NCBI RefSeq assembly: GCF_036634175.1 | Contig: NZ_JAZIFX010000001.1 | Span: 310,001-374,000, forward strand | Reading direction: 5' to 3' | From: Streptomyces sp. P9-A2 | GTDB taxonomy: Bacteria > Actinomycetota > Actinomycetes > Streptomycetales > Streptomycetaceae | DNA: 64,000 bases | Shown: positions 1 to 9,447 of the stretch, piece after piece | How the letters are laid out: each line of letters starts with the position of its first letter | Position numbering within the stretch: position 1 is the first letter of the stretch | The notes under the pieces: model-generated | What the model saw: only the letters and a program-made list of their open reading frames with translations | Database searches by the model: none | Told to the model about the DNA's origin: nothing | Position numbers and translations under genes: made by a program

Positions 1-45
1 GGGGAGCGAACGATGTCCTGTGCGTCCGCACCGGGAGGACGCGAG

Positions 46-2304
46 ATGGAAGAGGCAGCCGCCGTACCGGCCGGAGAACGGCCGGGAGACCGGCACGGCC
101 CCGGCCCGGACGCGGGCGGGGCCGAGGACGCGGGGCGGATCGAGGATGTACTCGCACAGCCCTTGGTGGCGGCGGTCGAGGCCTTCGGAGGGTACGGCGG
201 CCTGGTGTACCTGAGGTCGCGCGACCGGCGTTCGCTGGTGCTGTGCCTGGTGGCCGGGATGCCGCGATCGCTGCTGAGGCCCTGGTGGCGGGTGCCGATG
301 GGCGGCGCGCTGCCGATGGCCGAGGCGTACCGCTCGGGCGGGCGGCTGTGGCTGCCGGACGAGCGGGCGACGATGCTGCGCTTCCCTCAGCTCACCGCCG
401 CGCTGCCGTACTCGTTCGCCTCCGCCTACCAGCCGGTGAGGGTGGACGGGGAGATCGTCGGAGTCCTGGTCGTACTGCGGTCGGCGACCCGGGACCCGAT
501 GGGCGCGGCCGCGGTGGCGCGCGTGCTGCACGACGCGGGGCGGAGCATGGAGGAGCGCCTCACCGGGTTTGTGGGGGCATGTCGTACGGGCGGGCTCGGC
601 GGGCCGGCTCCTGGTGGGGGCGCTCGTCGACGCGGCGGGCGGGGTCACCGCGGCGGAGGCCGCCGAGCGGCTGCCCGACGGCCTGCTCTCGCTCGACCAG
701 GACGGCCGGGTCACCTATGCCAATCACCGCTGTGCGGAGCTGCTGGGCTGCGAGCGGGACGCGTTGCCCGGCCACTACCCCTGGCAGGTGATCACCTGGC
801 TGCACGATCCGGACTACGAGGACCGCTACCGCGCGGCGATGCTGTCGCAGGAGCCGGTGTCCTATCCGATACGGGATCCGAACGGCGCCTGGCTGGGCCT
901 CGTGCTCTACCCCGGTGTGCACGGTCTGACCCTCCGTGTCTTCCGCACCGGCCCGCCCGCCGGAGTCGCGGCCGGACCGGAGTCCGAAGCCGCAGCGGCC
1001 CCCGGCGGCGGCACTGCGGGGTCCGCCCAGCCCGGCGCGGACACCGTCGTGCCGCCGCCGGAGGAGGTCGCCGCGCCCCGCGGGGGGGGGGGCTGTACCA
1101 CGTCGTGCAGATGGCCAGTGTGCTCACCGAGGCCGTCACCGTCAGGGACGTGTGCCGCGCGGTCTCCGAACAGTTGCTGCCCGCGTTCGGGGCCCGCGAG
1201 CTGGCTCTGTACACGGTCCGCGACAAGCGAATGTACCTGCTGTGGGAGTCCGGCTACCCGAAGGGCTTCCTCGACACGTTCGAGGGCGTCCCCCTCGACA
1301 CGGAACTGCCCGGCGTGCACGCCCTGACCACGAGGTTCCCGCTGTTCTTCGAGTCGCCGGAGGAGCTGAGCGGTGCGTATCCGGGGATCTCCCTGGACCG
1401 GATGAGAGCCTGGTCGTTCCTTCCTCTGGTCGCGTCCGGCCGTCCGGTCGGCTCCTGCATCCTCGGCTGGGAGACCCTCCACCGGTTCACTCCCGACGAG
1501 CGTTCCGCGCTGATCGCGCTGAGCGGACTGGTCGCCCAGGCACTGGAGCGGGCCCGGTTGTACGACGCGGAGTCCGCCGTCGCGCGCGGCCTGCAGGAGG
1601 GGCTGCTGCCCCACCGGCTGCCCGCGATCGAGGGACTGGTCAGTACCGGCCGCTATCTGCCGGGGACCCAGGGCATGGCCATCGGCGGTGACTGGTACGA
1701 CGTGATCAGGACCGAGCGCGGGGTGGCGCTGGTGATCGGGGATGTGGAGGGGCACAGCGTCAAAGCCGCGGCCGTCATGGGACAGCTGCGCAGCGCCGTG
1801 CACGCCTTCGCCGCCAGCGGGCACCCACCGCAGGAAGTCGTCACGCACACCAACCGGCTGCTGGCCGATCTGGAGACGGATGCCTTCGCCACCTGCTGCT
1901 ACATCGAACTCGATCCGGACACCGGCCACGCTTTCGCGGTCCGGGCCGGCCATCCCCCGCCGCTGCTGCGCCACCCCGACGGCTGTACCGAGGCCCTGGC
2001 TCTCCTCGGCGGCGTGATGCTGGGCGTCGAGGCGAACGTCCTCTACCCGGTCACGGCGCTCGCCCTGGCGCTCGCCCTGGCGCCCGGCAGCGTCCTCGCG
2101 CTGTACACCGACGGGCTGGTCGAGCAGCCCGGCAACGATATCGAGACCGGGATCGAGGCGGTTCGCCGCACCCTCGCGCACAGCGGTACGGACTCGGTGG
2201 AGGAAATCGCCGACCAGTTGGTCAGGACGGCCCGCAGGACCGAGGACCGGCCGGACGACGTGGCGCTGCTGCTCACGGCGTACCGCCGGGCGTCGGGGGC
2301 CTGA
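46..2304 (+). CDS. PAS/GAF-domain PP2C (SpoIIE-type) phosphatase with two compensating frameshifts
   Basis: Likely a sensor phosphatase that dephosphorylates an anti-anti-sigma factor. The N-terminal 180 residues look GAF-like. A second GAF begins near residue 360 and a SpoIIE/PP2C domain runs from about residue 540 to the end (motifs GDWYDV, IGDVEGH, YTDGLVE). From about 570 to 1092 the open frame codes for Arg/Gly-rich nonsense, while the +2 frame over the same bases codes for a good PAS domain (DGRVTYANHRCAELLG). The frame is left near 570-600 and regained at an 11-G tract (1082-1092), so total length is kept. The two indels are either real or sequencing errors. ATG 46 has GGGAGGA 7 nt upstream; ATG 13, in the same frame, also has a ribosome site (GGGGAG), so the start is ambiguous. 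Confidence 0.8.
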   Translation: MEEAAAVPAGERPGDRHGPGPDAGGAEDAGRIEDVLAQPLVAAVEAFGGYGGLVYLRSRDRRSLVLCLVAGMPRSLLRPWWRVPMGGALPMAEAYRSGGRLWLPDERATMLRFPQLTAALPYSFASAYQPVRVDGEIVGVLVVLRSATRDPMGAAAVARVLHDAGRSMEERLTGFVGACRTGGLGGPAPGGGARRRGGRGHRGGGRRAAARRPALARPGRPGHLCQSPLCGAAGLRAGRVARPLPLAGDHLAARSGLRGPLPRGDAVAGAGVLSDTGSERRLAGPRALPRCARSDPPCLPHRPARRSRGRTGVRSRSGPRRRHCGVRPARRGHRRAAAGGGRRAPRGGGLYHVVQMASVLTEAVTVRDVCRAVSEQLLPAFGARELALYTVRDKRMYLLWESGYPKGFLDTFEGVPLDTELPGVHALTTRFPLFFESPEELSGAYPGISLDRMRAWSFLPLVASGRPVGSCILGWETLHRFTPDERSALIALSGLVAQALERARLYDAESAVARGLQEGLLPHRLPAIEGLVSTGRYLPGTQGMAIGGDWYDVIRTERGVALVIGDVEGHSVKAAAVMGQLRSAVHAFAASGHPPQEVVTHTNRLLADLETDAFATCCYIELDPDTGHAFAVRAGHPPPLLRHPDGCTEALALLGGVMLGVEANVLYPVTALALALALAPGSVLALYTDGLVEQPGNDIETGIEAVRRTLAHSGTDSVEEIADQLVRTARRTEDRPDDVALLLTAYRRASGA

Positions 2305-2486
2305 CCTTCCGTCTGCCACCCCACCGCGCTCCCCGCCTTCTCCGGCCTGCCCGCCCGTCCCTGAGCCCGTTCTCTCCGGCCCTTCCCCGTTCCCGGATGC
2401 CGGGGTGATCCGGTCCGCATGTAATGGAGGTGAGGCCGGGAGCGGCTCGGCCTCGGTTGACCACCGGGGCAGAGGAGATCACGTCC

Positions 2487-4772
2487 ATGCCTTCGACGCG
2501 CGGCGGGAACGAAGGGGCGGGCGGGCCGAGGGCGGGGGTGCTGCGGCGGCTGGGCGAGTGGTGCGCCCGGCACTTCGTGATCGTCGTCGTGGCCTGGCTG
2601 GTGGCCCTGGTGGCACTCCAGGTGACGAGCCGCTCCGTCGGCGACACGTACTCGGACAACTTCACGCTGCCGGACTCCCAGTCCCAGCAGGGCGTCGAGG
2701 TCCTCCAGCGGCACGATCCGCAGGCCGGCGGGTACAGCAGCCAGATCGTGCTGCACGACGGGCAGCAGCAGCTCACCGCGTTCGGCTCGCAGATGTCCAC
2801 CGCGGTGGCCGGTCTGGAGAAGCTGCCGCATGTGCTGTCGGCGCAGAACCCGCTGTCCGCCGCCGGGTCGTCCTCGTCGTCCTCGTCGTCCACGGGATCC
2901 GGCTCCTCGCAGCCGGACGTCGGCCCCCTGTCCTCCGACGGGAAGACGGGCTACATCACGGTCCGCTTCGACGTCCAGCCCTCCACCCTCGGCGACGACT
3001 ACCTCGACGGGGTCGACGACGCCGTGCAGCCGCTGCGGGCGGCCGGGGCGCAGGTCGAGTACGGCGGGCCGCTCGGCGAGCTGGCCAGGCCCGAACCCAA
3101 CGACCGGGTGAGCGAGCTGATCGGCTTCGCCGTGGCGATCGTCGTCCTGCTGATCGGGTTCGGCAGCGTGATCGCCGCGGTCGTTCCCCTGCTGACGGCG
3201 CTGATCGCGGTCGTCGGCGGTCTCGCCCTGCTCGGCCTGCTGGCGGCGGCGTTCACCTTCGCGACGGTCTCACCGACACTGGCCACGATGATCGGCCTCG
3301 GCGTCGGCATCGACTACGCGCTCTTCCTGATCACCCGCTACCGGCAGGACCTCATGGACGGCCAGGACCCGGTGCCGGCCGCCGGTCACGCCACCGCCAC
3401 CAGCGGGCGGGCCGTCGTCGTCTCCGGCTGCACGGTGGTCATCGCGCTCGCCGGCCTGTCCGCGTCGGGTGTCTCCTTCATCTCGAAGCTGGGGCTCGCC
3501 GCCGCCGTCACGGTAGTCTCCGCCGTCGTCGGCGCGCTGACTCTGGTGCCCGCTCTCCTGGGGCCGGCCGGCCGGCGGATCGACCGCTACCGGGTACGCC
3601 GTCCCGTGGCCGAGACCGATGCCGAGCCGGGCGCCGAACCGCGGGGCGTCTGGCACCGGTACGCGCGGCGGGTGCAACACCGGCCCTGGTGGTTCCTGGC
3701 CGCGGGCGTCGCCGCGATCGCCGTTCTCTCGGTCCCGGTGTTCTCTATCCAGCTGGGCCACATCGGTGACGGCGCCGACCCCACCTCCTTCACCGACCGC
3801 CGGGCCTACGACCTGATGACCGACGCCTTCGGGCCCGGCTCCAACGGTCCGCTCACGGTCGTCATCGACCAGTCCTCGGTACCGGAATCCGACCGGGCCG
3901 ACCTCGCCTCGCAGGCACAAAAGACCCTGGACGGTGTCGGTGACACGGCGGCGGTCACGCCGCTGACGGCCACGCAGGACGGCGACGTGCTGGTCGGCAC
4001 GGTGTACTCGGCCGCCTCCCCGCAGAGCGCCACGACCACGGACCTGACCAACCGACTGGTGCACGACACGCTGCCGGACGCCGTGCGGGGCACGGCCGCC
4101 GACACATACGTCACCGGTACGACGGCGGCTCAGGTCGACTTCCGTGACATCGTCACCGACCGGCTGCCGCTGATCATCGGCGTGGTGGTCGCGCTGGCCT
4201 TCCTGGTCATCCTGGCCGTGTTCCGCGGGCTGCTCGTCGCCGTCAAGGCCGCCGTTCTCAACGTCCTGTCCATCACCGCGTCCTACGGCGTCGTCGTCGC
4301 CGTCTTCCAGTGGGGCTGGGGCGGGCCCGCGCTCGGCGTGTCCGGCACGGTGCCGATCGAGAGCTATGTGCCGATGATGATGTTCGCGATCATCTTCGGC
4401 CTCAGCATGGACTACGAGATCTTCCTGCTCTCCCGCGTCCACGAGGCCTGGCTGCGCACCGGCGACGCCAAGGCCTCGGTCGCCCATGCCCTGGAGATCA
4501 CCGCGCGGGTCATCACCTGCGCCGCGCTGATCATGGTGAGTGTGTTCGCCGCGTTCATCATCAGCGACAACGTCGTGGTCAAGATGCTCGGTCTGGGGCT
4601 CGCCGTCAGCGTCCTGATCGACGCCACCGTCGTACGGCTGCTGCTGGTCCCGGCCGTCATGACACTGCTCGGCCGGCACGCCTGGTGGACACCCCGGTGG
4701 CTGGACCGGATCCTGCCGCACATCGACACGGAGGGGGAGGCCGCGCCGGCGCCGTCCCGGACTCCCGGGTAG
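2487..4772 (+). CDS. MMPL/RND-family membrane transporter
   Basis: A 761-residue membrane protein of the MMPL family, which exports lipids or small molecules using the proton gradient. It has the duplicated RND layout: a TM segment near residue 25, an extracytoplasmic Ser-rich loop, a TM bundle at about 210-365 ([15 protein letters not shown]), a second periplasmic domain, and a second TM bundle at about 560-735 with the matching motif [16 protein letters not shown]. The Asp-Tyr pairs in both bundles are the family hallmark. ATG 2487 was chosen because AGAGGAG lies 9 nt upstream; the same frame stays open to 2424. The gene is monocistronic and converges on the DUF1996 gene. Substrate unknown. 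Confidence 0.92.
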   Translation: MPSTRGGNEGAGGPRAGVLRRLGEWCARHFVIVVVAWLVALVALQVTSRSVGDTYSDNFTLPDSQSQQGVEVLQRHDPQAGGYSSQIVLHDGQQQLTAFGSQMSTAVAGLEKLPHVLSAQNPLSAAGSSSSSSSSTGSGSSQPDVGPLSSDGKTGYITVRFDVQPSTLGDDYLDGVDDAVQPLRAAGAQVEYGGPLGELARPEPNDRVSELIGFAVAIVVLLIGFGSVIAAVVPLLTALIAVVGGLALLGLLAAAFTFATVSPTLATMIGLGVGIDYALFLITRYRQDLMDGQDPVPAAGHATATSGRAVVVSGCTVVIALAGLSASGVSFISKLGLAAAVTVVSAVVGALTLVPALLGPAGRRIDRYRVRRPVAETDAEPGAEPRGVWHRYARRVQHRPWWFLAAGVAAIAVLSVPVFSIQLGHIGDGADPTSFTDRRAYDLMTDAFGPGSNGPLTVVIDQSSVPESDRADLASQAQKTLDGVGDTAAVTPLTATQDGDVLVGTVYSAASPQSATTTDLTNRLVHDTLPDAVRGTAADTYVTGTTAAQVDFRDIVTDRLPLIIGVVVALAFLVILAVFRGLLVAVKAAVLNVLSITASYGVVVAVFQWGWGGPALGVSGTVPIESYVPMMMFAIIFGLSMDYEIFLLSRVHEAWLRTGDAKASVAHALEITARVITCAALIMVSVFAAFIISDNVVVKMLGLGLAVSVLIDATVVRLLLVPAVMTLLGRHAWWTPRWLDRILPHIDTEGEAAPAPSRTPG

Positions 4773-4850
4773 CGCGTAGAGCCGGGTGGCCACGGACGCC
4801 CGAGGCGCGCTGACGCCCGCATGGCACGGACACCGCGGGGGCCGGGCATG

Positions 4851-4886
4851 CGACGGCGGCAGGCCCCGGGGGACCTGCCGCCGTCG
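4851..4886. terminator. Bidirectional hairpin terminator
   Basis: A perfect 13-bp inverted repeat (4851-4863 with 4874-4886) with a 10-nt loop, lying between the convergent MMPL and DUF1996 genes. There is no U-tract, as is usual for terminators in high-GC actinomycetes. Confidence 0.75.
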
Positions 4887-4961
4887 TACCTCGCCCGCAC
4901 CTCACCCGGCGGGACGTTTCGGTTCAGACGCCCTGTGCCGGATCGGCCGAGCCGTGGGGGA

Positions 4962-6992
4962 TCAGGCGCGTCGCACGCGGCGCAGGAGCACAACGCCCGC
5001 GACGAGCAGGACGGCGCCCACCGCCGCCGGCCAGAGCTGGGCTCCGGTGTCGGCCAGGCCGCCGGTCACCGTCTGCGGCTCGGTGGAATCCGCGGCAGCG
5101 GCCTGCTGTCCGCCGTCGTTGGTCGCCGTGCCCACGTCCGGCGTCGCCTGGCCGGCTCCGCCGTCGCTCTGACCCGCACCTGCCACATTGTCACCCTTGG
5201 TCGAGGCCCGGACCTCGGGCTGCTCGTCCCCGGGCGGTGTGGTGGCCTCGTCGCCCGCGGGCTCCTCGGTGGCCGGAACGTCGGCCGGAGACTCCGAGGG
5301 GTTCTCCTGCTGGTCGTCGCCGTCGTCGCCGGGCTTGCCGCCGTTGTCGCCCGGCTGCTCGGCACCGTTGTCGTTGCCGCCGTTGTCGTTACCGCCGTTG
5401 TCGTTGCCGCCCTCGTCGGGGGCCTCGGGCGCCTCGGTGGGCTCCTCCTGGGGGTCCTCACCCGGCTGCTCGCCGCCGCCGGCGCCGGAACCGCAGGTGC
5501 GGCCGCCGTTGATGCAGTCGACCATCTCCTGCATCAGGTCCTCTTCGAAGACGTTGATGAAGTCGCCGTGGTCGGTGCCCGGCTTGTGCAGCTGCTCCGG
5601 GAAGGAGTCCACGGCGAACAGCGGGGTCGTCGCGCCACCGTCGTTCAGGCTGGGCGCGTCGACGTCGTAGACGATGCGCTGGACCAGCTGCGGCACGGGC
5701 GTGAAGCCGGACGGGCAGTTGCCCTGGGCGTCCACGAACGCCATGTGCGTACGGTGGTTGGCGCTGTCGGTGTTGCGGCCGTCCCAGCAGCTCTGGAAGT
5801 CGAAGGTGCGGACCACGTCACTGCCCTGCGGGCACAGCGGGTACTTGTCCGCCAGCTGCCGGTCCTCGAAGCCGGTGCAGCTCCAGGACGCGTTGGCGTT
5901 GGCGGGGCCGTTGACGAACGACTTGGCGTCACCGGTGATGATGCGCAGCAGCCTCGGCATGGCCGTGACCTCGCCCTGCGGGTTGCCCACGAAGTTCAGC
6001 GTGACCTCCTTGGGGGTCACGATCTCACCGACGTTGCCCTCGATGCCGCCGCCGGGGGAATTGGCGTCCTGCTCCTGGGTGCCGTTCTGCAGCCGCAGCA
6101 CGGGCCAGTAGTACGACGACTTGTCGCCCTGGTCCACACAGCTGGTGTCGGCCGCCGCCAGCTCATCGTCGCTGGAGAAGGCGTTGGTGGCCTGGTTGCC
6201 GATGTAGTCGTGGAAGTGGTGCGCGCCGTTGGCCACACCCGGGGCGGCGATCACGTTGTCCGAGTTGAACAGGCCGTTCTCGTTGACGCCGCAGCTGCTG
6301 ACGAAGGTGCCCTTCGAGGCGTCGCCCGACTCGGCGGGCTTGGCCACGTTGGGCTGGATGCTCTTGATGTCCACGAAGTCCGCGGCGACGGGCCCGTTGC
6401 CCGCCTGGCCGCCGTTTCCGCCGCCCTGCTCCTGGCCTGCGCCCTCGTCGCCGCCCTGTTCGCCTTCTTCTCCCTGTCCGCCCTCCTGGCCGTTCCCGTC
6501 CTGGCCGTCGCCGGGCTGGGCGGACGCGTTACCGGAGTCGACCACGGAGCAGTCGGCGAGTTCGCCGAGGCCCTCGGGGCGGTCGCCCTCCTGCTCCATG
6601 GCGCCCGAGATGCGGTCGAGGGTCGCGGAGCGCTCCTCCTCGAGCGGACCCACGACCTTCTCGTCGGCGACGCCGGGGTCCTGCTGAATGGCCGGGGCGG
6701 AATCCGCCAGGCGCTGGTAGGCCTGGGCGATCTGCTCGTCCAGCGCCGCGAGTTCCTTGTCGACGGCCGGCCGCGCCTTCTCGGGGACCGTGGTCAGGTT
6801 GGTCCCTACATCGGGGCAGTTGATGGTGGCGCCGCCGAGAACCCGCGCCTGGCCGGCTCCGTCGGCGTCGTCCTCCGTCGCGGAAGCGTAGACATTGGCC
6901 GCCATCAACCCCCCTCCGCCCAGGATCAGCGCGACCGCTGCGAAGGTCGCGCGCTGTGGCCCTCGGGGGCGTCTGCGTGTGTTGCGTGCCAA
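4962..6992 (-). CDS. DUF1996 secreted protein with LAXTG-type sortase signal
   Basis: A 676-residue exported surface protein. A basic N-terminus and hydrophobic segment (residues about 1-35) form the signal. A Gly/Gln/Glu-rich linker precedes a DUF1996 domain at about 200-500, with its histidine motif HHFHDYIG. A long acidic Gly/Asn/Asp-rich stalk follows, containing a GGNDN repeat. The C-terminus has LADTG, a hydrophobic stretch and RRVRRA, the layout of a class E sortase substrate. TTG 6992 is preferred because GGAG lies 9 nt upstream and the signal peptide then starts normally; the frame stays open to 7121, with an ATG at 7031. DUF1996 domains have been linked to polysaccharide-associated extracellular proteins, but the activity is uncertain. 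Anchoring to peptidoglycan is inferred. Confidence 0.88.
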   Translation of the reverse strand: MARNTRRRPRGPQRATFAAVALILGGGGLMAANVYASATEDDADGAGQARVLGGATINCPDVGTNLTTVPEKARPAVDKELAALDEQIAQAYQRLADSAPAIQQDPGVADEKVVGPLEEERSATLDRISGAMEQEGDRPEGLGELADCSVVDSGNASAQPGDGQDGNGQEGGQGEEGEQGGDEGAGQEQGGGNGGQAGNGPVAADFVDIKSIQPNVAKPAESGDASKGTFVSSCGVNENGLFNSDNVIAAPGVANGAHHFHDYIGNQATNAFSSDDELAAADTSCVDQGDKSSYYWPVLRLQNGTQEQDANSPGGGIEGNVGEIVTPKEVTLNFVGNPQGEVTAMPRLLRIITGDAKSFVNGPANANASWSCTGFEDRQLADKYPLCPQGSDVVRTFDFQSCWDGRNTDSANHRTHMAFVDAQGNCPSGFTPVPQLVQRIVYDVDAPSLNDGGATTPLFAVDSFPEQLHKPGTDHGDFINVFEEDLMQEMVDCINGGRTCGSGAGGGEQPGEDPQEEPTEAPEAPDEGGNDNGGNDNGGNDNGAEQPGDNGGKPGDDGDDQQENPSESPADVPATEEPAGDEATTPPGDEQPEVRASTKGDNVAGAGQSDGGAGQATPDVGTATNDGGQQAAAADSTEPQTVTGGLADTGAQLWPAAVGAVLLVAGVVLLRRVRRA

Positions 6993-7197
6993 GGCAGTAC
7001 TCCTACGCTTCTGTCGCGGGGGGGGTGACATGAAATTCCCACGCCTCATACGTAGGTGCTCCGCGGTGCGTTCAAGCGCCTCACGGTTTCTTCGAAGAAT
7101 CTCAGGAAGCCCCGGGCCCACCCGGACCCCCGGACCCCGTCCGACTCGGTGTGCACGGAAGGGACTTGGGGAGCCGGGCGGCGCGAGCGACGTCCGG

Positions 7198-7875
7198 TCA
7201 GCCGAAGTTCACGTCACTGCACAGGAAGTACGTCTGGTCCATGTGCGAGGCCTGCCAGATCGTGTAGACGACGTGGCGGCCGCTGTAACCGGACGTGCTC
7301 ACCGGGATCGAGTAGTTCTGGCTCGGGCCGTACGAGCCGGTGGTGGCCACCAGTTCGAGGTCGTCCCAGCCCGGCGACCGGGTGGTGGGGTCGAAGCCCT
7401 GCCGGGTGACGTAGACGTGGAAGTAGTCCGCACCATGGCTCGCCTGGTCGTACAACTGGACGGTGAAGTCGCTGTCCACGTCGGTGGTCCGCCAGGCGCC
7501 CGCCGTGTCCATGGAGTTGTAGCGACCCCCCTCGGTCCGTCCTCCGCTGCACAACTGACCGTCGGGGATCACGGCCTCGAAGTCGCCGGCGGAGCCGTCG
7601 CGATAGAGGCCGTTCCAGTTCCACATGGCGTTGGGGTTGTCCTGCCACGCCTGCCAGCACATGGGGTCCTCGTCCGCCATGGCCGGATTCTGGAAGTCAC
7701 TCCCCCAGCGCAGCCAGCAGCCGTAGTTGCGGGACGCCGGGTCGACCACCGAGCCGTGCGCGGCGGCGGTGCCGCTCCAGGGGACCAGGCACAGCAGCGT
7801 GGCGACGAGGGCGCTCAGGACGAGTGGGGGACACGACGCGACACGAACACGCAGGTCACGGACATGCCAATTCAT
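7198..7875 (-). CDS. AA10 lytic polysaccharide monooxygenase (LPMO10B-like)
   Basis: A copper enzyme that oxidatively cleaves crystalline cellulose and/or chitin outside the cell. The signal peptide ends AAA before His40, which becomes His1 of the mature protein; the second copper ligand is His147 in ASHGADYF, and the [10 protein letters not shown] ending supplies the axial Phe. It has 225 residues and no carbohydrate-binding module. From memory it is very close to the cellulose-active S. coelicolor LPMO10B (mature start [18 protein letters not shown]). ATG 7875 has AAGGAG just upstream with short spacing. A perfect CebR-type operator lies about 113 bp upstream (7988-8001), which fits control by cello-oligosaccharides. 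Confidence 0.95.
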   Translation of the reverse strand: MNWHVRDLRVRVASCPPLVLSALVATLLCLVPWSGTAAAHGSVVDPASRNYGCWLRWGSDFQNPAMADEDPMCWQAWQDNPNAMWNWNGLYRDGSAGDFEAVIPDGQLCSGGRTEGGRYNSMDTAGAWRTTDVDSDFTVQLYDQASHGADYFHVYVTRQGFDPTTRSPGWDDLELVATTGSYGPSQNYSIPVSTSGYSGRHVVYTIWQASHMDQTYFLCSDVNFG

Positions 7876-7987
7876 GATCTCCTTCTTCCGGGTGGGGGTG
7901 TGCGAACGTCGGCGCTCGGCGCGCGAGGGTGTCAGTGCACGTGGGGGTACACACCAGGTGCACGCCGGAGCGTGTGCGCGGGAGCTA

Positions 7988-8001
7988 TGGGAGCGCTCCC
8001 A
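7988..8001. promoter_or_regulatory. CebR-type operator upstream of the LPMO gene
   Basis: The 14-bp perfect palindrome TGGGAGCGCTCCCA matches the known binding site of CebR, the LacI-family cellobiose/cellotriose-responsive repressor of Streptomyces cellulolytic genes. It lies in the intergenic region 113 bp before the LPMO start. Binding is inferred from sequence identity; a related LacI-family protein could use the same site. Confidence 0.85.
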
Positions 8002-8134
8002 GGAACACTGGCTGCGCCTCGGGAAGCGGAGGAGCAACACCCGTTTGCGCCACTTCCACACCGGTCATGGCGTGTTCGACGCCTTTCGACGTACGGGGCG
8101 TCCCGGCCGCCCGGAGCCGGCCGCCATCCGTCGG

Positions 8135-8767
8135 TCACAGCCGTTCGCGGCCCCGGGTCGAGCGACCGAGGCAGACGACGGAATCGTCGATGTGCGCCTC
8201 GATCTCATGGAAGCCCATCCGGTCGTAGAACGCCCTGGCAGGCTCGTTGGCCTTCACCGTCACGAGGTGGACCGCCGGCACCCCGCGGCCGTCCAGCGCC
8301 TCGAGGAGCGTGCGCATCAACTCCCGGCCATGACCGAGACCCTGCCAGTCGGGCAGCAGGTCGATGTGCAGGTGGGCCGGATAGGCGGCCAGTTCGGGGA
8401 CGGACATCCGCTCGGGGTGGTGCAGGAGCCGGGCCATCTCCTCGTCCCTCGTACCCGGCGGCCCGGACGGCTCGGGGTAGCGGTCGGCGGCCAGGGGCAG
8501 CCACCCGGTGCGGAAGTCCCGGGCGAAGCGCTCCGTGTCGGCTACCCCGAGGATGTAGCCGACCGCACGCCCCCGCCCGTCGTCCAGGACGAAGGCCAGT
8601 TCGGGTTCCAGGTGTACGTAGGGGGCGGCGAAGAGGGCCGGGAGGATGCTCGGGTCGCGGTACAGGGCGCGGCCGTCCCGCCCGTTGTGCGCGGTGCGGA
8701 TACAGATGTCGTCGAGGGCCGGCCGGTCCTCGCGGCGGTACGGGCGAATCGAGGGAGACAGGGTCAT
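8135..8767 (-). CDS. GNAT-family N-acetyltransferase
   Basis: A 210-residue GCN5-related acetyltransferase. The motif A region is seen in HIDLLPDWQGLGHGRELMRT (acetyl-CoA loop Q-x-x-G-x-G/H) and the motif B region in KANEPARAFYDRMGF. The N-terminal part (IRPYRREDRPALDDICIRTAHNG) resembles the actinobacterial GNATs related to the acetyltransferase-like domain of O-GlcNAcase; the acceptor is unknown. ATG 8767 has AGGA 8 nt upstream; ATG 8776 is an alternative. A CebR-like box sits 21 bp before the start, suggesting carbohydrate control shared with the nearby LPMO. Confidence 0.85.
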   Translation of the reverse strand: MTLSPSIRPYRREDRPALDDICIRTAHNGRDGRALYRDPSILPALFAAPYVHLEPELAFVLDDGRGRAVGYILGVADTERFARDFRTGWLPLAADRYPEPSGPPGTRDEEMARLLHHPERMSVPELAAYPAHLHIDLLPDWQGLGHGRELMRTLLEALDGRGVPAVHLVTVKANEPARAFYDRMGFHEIEAHIDDSVVCLGRSTRGRERL

Positions 8768-8787
8768 GCCCGGCATCCTGCATCGGA

Positions 8788-8801
8788 CGGGAGCGCTCCC
8801 A
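8788..8801. promoter_or_regulatory. CebR-like operator (13/14) upstream of the GNAT gene
   Basis: CGGGAGCGCTCCCA differs from the CebR palindrome only in its first base. It lies between the flavodoxin-like gene and the GNAT gene, 21 bp from the GNAT start, a position suited to a repressor operator. Together with the site at 7988 it makes a pair of operators 800 bp apart. Confidence 0.65.
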
Positions 8802-8862
8802 CAATCCGGTTCCCGCCCCTGCCGCTCCGTACCCGGGAGGAGGGGCCGGTGCGGTCCGGACG

Positions 8863-9315
8863 TCAGTCCATCAGACCGGCGGCGAGGGCGGCGCCCAGTT
8901 CCCAGCACCGCTCGACGGCGGCCTTGCCGGGTTCGCCCGTGACGGTCACGGCGTCGACGGCGCGCCGCCAGCCAAGGCCCTTGGTGACGGACTCGATGCC
9001 CCGCACCGCCCCGGTGACATCGCTGCCGCCGTGCACGTAGTAACCGAAGGGCCGGCCCCGGGTGGTGTCCAGGCAGGGGTAGTAGACCTGGTCGAAGAAG
9101 TGCTTGAGCGCCCCCGACATGTAGCCGAGGTTCGCCGGGGTGCCGAGGAGATAGCCGTCGGCTTCCAGGACGTCGCCCGCGGTGGCGGCCAGGGCCGCTC
9201 TCCGGACCACGCGGACGTCCTCGATCTCCGGGGCCGTGGCGCCGGAGAGGACCGCTTCGAACATCGTCTGGCAGTGGGGTGAGGGCGTGTGGTGAATGAT
9301 CAGCAGAGTCGGCAC
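8863..9315 (-). CDS. Flavodoxin/NAD(P)H-dependent oxidoreductase-like protein
   Basis: A 150-residue flavodoxin-fold protein. The N-terminal strand and phosphate-binding loop read PTLLIIHHTPSPHCQTMFEAV, and the GTPANLGYMSGALKHFFDQ segment is typical of the NADPH-dependent FMN reductase family. It probably binds FMN; partner and substrate are unknown. GTG 9315 fits the family's start directly before the first strand, with an AGGGGG stretch just upstream. The gene is divergent from the methyltransferase gene and 95 bp upstream of the GNAT gene on the same strand, but the CebR-like box between them suggests a separate GNAT promoter. Confidence 0.85.
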   Translation of the reverse strand: MPTLLIIHHTPSPHCQTMFEAVLSGATAPEIEDVRVVRRAALAATAGDVLEADGYLLGTPANLGYMSGALKHFFDQVYYPCLDTTRGRPFGYYVHGGSDVTGAVRGIESVTKGLGWRRAVDAVTVTGEPGKAAVERCWELGAALAAGLMD

Positions 9316-9447
9316 CCCCTGACCCTGCCGTGCCGGCCGGTACCCCCGCAAGCCGGTCCGACGCGCCGTAAGGAGCCGCGAACCGTTGTGATGGCCCGCC
9401 GGGAATGGCACGATGCGCGGCATCGGTACACGGAGACGGGGTGTGTC

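Noticed and set aside
6627..6636. GGAGCGCTCC resembling the core of a CebR box
   Set aside because: It lies inside the DUF1996 coding sequence and lacks the outer TG and CA bases.
4821..7028. 735-codon plus-strand open frame opposite the DUF1996 gene
   Set aside because: Val/Gly/Leu-rich shadow frame; the minus-strand protein has a signal peptide, domain and sorting signal.
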